NCBI GenBank assembly: GCA_046541515.1
Contig: JBKHDD010000203.1
Span: forward strand, 1-8,351
From: CAYFVR01 sp046541515
GTDB taxonomy: Bacteria; Desulfobacterota; Desulfobacteria; Desulfobacterales; Desulfococcaceae
Direction: 5' to 3'
DNA: 8,351 bases
Made by a program: the position numbers and the translations under genes
Shown here: positions 5,876 through 8,351 of the stretch, in pieces
Layout of the letters: every line of letters starts with the position of its first letter
How positions within the stretch are numbered: position 1 is the stretch's first letter
The notes under the pieces: model-generated
The model's input: only the letters and a program-made list of their open reading frames with translations
Database searches by the model: none
What the model was told of the DNA's origin: nothing

Positions 5876-7533
5876 GCAACTTTTTGCCATCGTCCCCGTC
5901 GAGCTTCGTCCTGAGCGAGGTGGAAGCCGCGATTGTGGGGGCGCTGGATTTCAAGAACATCTCTTTTGATCCGGCCACGCCGACCGCCGGGGCCCGGTCC
6001 CAGGCGGCGCATGTTCTCGGCGAGGGTCTCCGGAACGCCCGGGTGGAGTCCGCCGTGTCCGAGATCACCCTTTCGCCCGTCGGTTGGGTGCGGCTGGGCG
6101 ACGTGGCCGAGGTGCGGGCGGGCGAGAATCCCGGGGAATTCGTGATCGACTTCCAGGCCATGCGAACCGTATCCGGCGTGGCCTACAACGCGCCGTCGGG
6201 AACCGCAGTTTCTCCGACCGTGAATTCCGTTCGGGTGTGGACGGGAACGGCGTTCGCGGACGACAAGATCGAAAAGGACGCCCCGGATACCCGCCTTTCC
6301 CTGGGCGAGCAGTTCACCGAACGGCTTCTCGTCGCCTTCGGAAATTTCGCCGGGCTCACCGCCGATCTGCTGCGGACGAACGGCACGGTCAACGTGCCCA
6401 GCCCGCCGTCGGAGATCGAGCTGAAAATCAACGACCGGGTGGTCTGGGCCCATCCCAAGGCGGTGAAATTGGACGGCGAGACCGGCGTTTTCGAGGAGAC
6501 GGTGGACATCGCCGCCGATCTGACCCGGATCCTGGCGGACGGGGCGTGGCCGATTTCCGTGACGGTGACTTCCGGCGTTCCCTGCCTGATGACGCTTTCC
6601 AACCAGATCGCCTATCAGCGGCGGCACGCGGCCGAGCTGCCCGGGGGCGGTATCGTGGTAAACGCGGACGCGGTGGGCGAGCAAACGGCGGCGATTCCCC
6701 TGCCGGATGGAAACGCCGACTGGTCGGTCCACGAAGTGGTCCTGACCGTTTCCGCCGATCTCCCGGCGATTCGAACGCTTCCCGCCGATCCGCCCCGGTT
6801 TTCGGAAACGGCCCGGCTGGCCCTGGACCCGGACCACATCGTCATTCTTCGGATTCCGCCCTCGCTGCGGAAACGATTCCGGAACGTGGAACGGCTTTCC
6901 CTGCCACTGGAGCCGACCGGCGACGGCGGCGAGATCACCGCCGTGTTCTACGCCGGAACCGCCGACGCGCCGAACGCCGAGCCCACCGGCGTCACGGTTC
7001 CTCCGGTGAAACTGGAAGCCGCCGACGGCGTCCAGTGGATCGATCTGCCGCTGTCCGAAGCGATCCCGGGCGAAGGCGGCGGGGAGCTGTGGCTGGAAGT
7101 CAATATGACCCGGGGGCAGGCATTTCTTTTTCCGGCGGCGACGGATGATTCCACCGAAACCGCGGCCGAAACCGTCGTCATGCGCGGCGTGGCGGGCGGT
7201 CCATGGAAGCCGTTCCAGGTGGTGCTGGGCGGAAATCCCCTGGCGATTCACGGGGCGATCCGGCTTTCCGGGACGCCCTTCCAGTCCGCCGATCTGCCCG
7301 CCGCGGTTCCGTTCATCGAGGGCGTGGACGAATCCTTTCCGGGCTTCACGCCGGAACGGAACGGGACCGAACATTCCCTCGCGCCGTCCGAACCGGCCAC
7401 GGCCGACGGGGGAAGCATCGCCGGAAACGCGCTGAACCTCCGGTTCCGATTTCAGGTTCCGGGGATATATCGGATTACCGACGCCGTGGTGTTTTACACG
7501 CTCGGTTCGGAAACCGCCGGAGGGGCCACATGA
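5872..7533 (+). CDS. Large beta-rich tail-associated protein, family unknown
   Basis: A 553-residue product that I cannot assign to a named family. It is dominated by beta-strand patterns with few long helices. Residues ~76-130 (VRLGDVAEVRAGENPGEFVIDF, VNSVRVWTGTAF) resemble a jelly-roll carbohydrate-binding sandwich of the discoidin or galactose-binding type; this is a weak resemblance. Residues 180-235 and 285-420 look like further beta-sandwich modules (EIELKINDRVVWAHPKAVKL; LWLEVNMTRGQAFLFPA). It has one Cys (238) and no signal peptide or membrane segment. The GTG start at 5872 rests on the four-base GTGA overlap; no good ribosome site precedes it, and GTG at 5920 is an in-frame alternative. 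The first ~18 codons include a sequence reading SSFVLSEVE that resembles a dispersed bacterial intergenic repeat (see findings). The stop overlaps the fibre gene by ATGA. Position before the fibre suggests an adaptor or adhesin, by inference. Confidence 0.75.
   Translation: MSNFLPSSPSSFVLSEVEAAIVGALDFKNISFDPATPTAGARSQAAHVLGEGLRNARVESAVSEITLSPVGWVRLGDVAEVRAGENPGEFVIDFQAMRTVSGVAYNAPSGTAVSPTVNSVRVWTGTAFADDKIEKDAPDTRLSLGEQFTERLLVAFGNFAGLTADLLRTNGTVNVPSPPSEIELKINDRVVWAHPKAVKLDGETGVFEETVDIAADLTRILADGAWPISVTVTSGVPCLMTLSNQIAYQRRHAAELPGGGIVVNADAVGEQTAAIPLPDGNADWSVHEVVLTVSADLPAIRTLPADPPRFSETARLALDPDHIVILRIPPSLRKRFRNVERLSLPLEPTGDGGEITAVFYAGTADAPNAEPTGVTVPPVKLEAADGVQWIDLPLSEAIPGEGGGELWLEVNMTRGQAFLFPAATDDSTETAAETVVMRGVAGGPWKPFQVVLGGNPLAIHGAIRLSGTPFQSADLPAAVPFIEGVDESFPGFTPERNGTEHSLAPSEPATADGGSIAGNALNLRFRFQVPGIYRITDAVVFYTLGSETAGGAT
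7519..7523 (+). promoter_or_regulatory. Ribosome binding site for the fibre gene
   Basis: GGAGG lies 6 bases before the ATG at 7530, which also overlaps the upstream stop as ATGA. Together they fix the start of the fibre gene. Confidence 0.65.
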
Positions 7534-8351
7534 CCACCGATCCCAAAACCATTTTCATGGACGGCCTTCGGGTCACCCCGCAGCACCTGAACCACCTCCA
7601 GAGCGCCCTCCAGCAGGCGGTGCGCGATCTGCGCCGGACGCTGGGATACGGGAAAATCGCCTACGGCCTGCGGCTGACCGCGGACGGCGAGACCGTGACC
7701 CTCCAGCCCGGCGTGGCCTTCGCGCCGGACGGCGTTCGCTTGGAAGTGAGCGAGGCCGCGCCCATCGCGCCCCCGGCGGAGACGGGAAGCCTCCGGGTGG
7801 TGCTGGTGGGCGAAAACACCGAAGACCCGGCCACCCGGCTGGATGACGTGGCGACCATCGTTTTCGCCGCGACCTCGGTTCAGACCCTGGCCCCGGACGC
7901 GGAAATCCCCGAGGGCGGCTTCGTGGTCGGCACGGTGGAACGAACGGCGGAAGGGGTCGCGGTTTCCCAGGCGGATTCGCTTTTCATGAGCCCGGCCCAC
8001 CACGCCCACGGCGGCGATTTTTTCCAGGATTCGGATGGGCTGTGGCGGTTTGACGGGCCGGAACTGGAAGGCGCGGCCGGGCCGGAGGGACCCCAAGGGC
8101 CGCCGGGTCCGGAAGGGCCGCAAGGACCGCAGGGGCCGGCGGGAGAAGCGGGGCCTCCGGGGGAAACCGGCCCGCAAGGACCTCCGGGTCCGGCGGGCGA
8201 GACCGGGCCGACCGGTCCACAGGGGCCGCCAGGGCCGCAAGGCGAACCAGGGCCCGCTGGACCGCAAGGAGAGCCGGGACCGCAAGGCGAACCGGGGCCC
8301 GCTGGACCGCAAGGAGAGCCGGGACCGCAGGGAGAAGTCGGACCGCAAGGC
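7530..8351 (+). CDS. Collagen-like tail-fibre protein, 3' end outside the window
   Basis: Probable receptor-binding fibre; 274 codons are present and the frame is open at the window edge. Residues 1-180 form a globular head with MDGLRVTPQHLNHLQSALQQ, a beta-rich LRLTADGETVTLQPGVAFAPDGVRLEV, and a His cluster SPAHHAHGG (154-162). The motif 'DG.RVT..HLN.LQ' near the N terminus resembles the baseplate-attachment end of phage fibres. From residue 181 (base 8070) there are 31 uninterrupted Gly-X-Y triplets up to the edge, rich in GPQ, GEP, GPP and GPA. Such shafts form trimeric triple helices in known phage and bacterial collagen-like proteins. In the visible part all charged residues are Glu, with no Lys or Arg. 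Start at 7530 comes from GGAGG at 7519-7523 and the ATGA overlap. The C-terminal receptor-binding tip, if present, lies downstream. Confidence 0.87.
   Translation, partial: MTTDPKTIFMDGLRVTPQHLNHLQSALQQAVRDLRRTLGYGKIAYGLRLTADGETVTLQPGVAFAPDGVRLEVSEAAPIAPPAETGSLRVVLVGENTEDPATRLDDVATIVFAATSVQTLAPDAEIPEGGFVVGTVERTAEGVAVSQADSLFMSPAHHAHGGDFFQDSDGLWRFDGPELEGAAGPEGPQGPPGPEGPQGPQGPAGEAGPPGETGPQGPPGPAGETGPTGPQGPPGPQGEPGPAGPQGEPGPQGEPGPAGPQGEPGPQGEVGPQG
8241..8330 (+). repeat. 45-base tandem repeat, two units, inside the collagen-like shaft
   Basis: Two adjacent 45-base units (8241-8285 and 8286-8330) encode the same five triplets, GEP-GPA-GPQ-GEP-GPQ. They differ at only two third-codon positions (CCA/CCG and CAA/CAG), so 43 of 45 bases match. 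This indicates recent tandem duplication within the shaft. A further partial unit may follow beyond the edge. Confidence 0.85.

Noticed and set aside
7494..8348. Long reverse frame opposite the fibre gene, rich in Arg/Leu/Ser/Pro repeats
   Set aside because: It is the complement of Gly-X-Y codons and GC-rich coding DNA; the forward frame has domain logic, a ribosome site and operon overlap.

Overview
This window is a block of densely packed, rightward (+ strand) genes for the baseplate and fibre end of a contractile, phage-tail-like machine. The DNA is visibly GC-rich (about two thirds G+C by eye), with third codon positions strongly biased to G/C, and nearly every gene junction is a 1-4 base start/stop overlap. 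The host looks like a high-GC bacterium, probably Gram-negative. I cannot place it more precisely from the sequence. The window alone does not show whether this is a prophage, a tailocin or an extracellular contractile injection system (eCIS), because no head, sheath, tube, tape-measure or ATPase gene is in view.

Layout. Positions 1-240 encode a short PAAR-like tip protein (5' end possibly cut). Positions 240-734 encode a gp25/P2 gpW-type baseplate wedge protein, 731-2533 a baseplate J-family protein with a duplicated C-terminal unit, and 2533-4152 a P2 gpI-like tail protein with a large beta-rich insertion. This PAAR-W-J-I order matches the V-W-J-I order of P2-like phages and the afp10/9/11/12-type block of eCIS loci. 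The run is then broken by a 388-base non-coding gap (4153-4540). The gap holds a REPIN-like element, made of two inverted GTAG-headed hairpins with 28-base perfect arms, embedded in two direct copies of a ~110-base repeat. Coding resumes with two small genes, 4541-5263 (regulatory-like beta domain plus one and a half PASTA domains) and 5315-5875 (a degenerate PASTA half plus a charged helical tail). These are followed by 5872-7533, a large beta-rich protein of unknown family, and 7530-8351 (open at the window edge), a tail-fibre-like protein with a Gly-X-Y collagen-like shaft.

How it fits together (inference). The first four proteins would build the spike tip and the inner and outer baseplate. 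The last four would be peripheral or accessory parts: PASTA-type wall- or glycan-contact modules, a beta-sandwich adhesin or adaptor, and a collagen-stalked receptor-binding fibre. The PASTA pair, the unrecognised 553-residue protein and the collagen fibre are the least conventional part of the locus.
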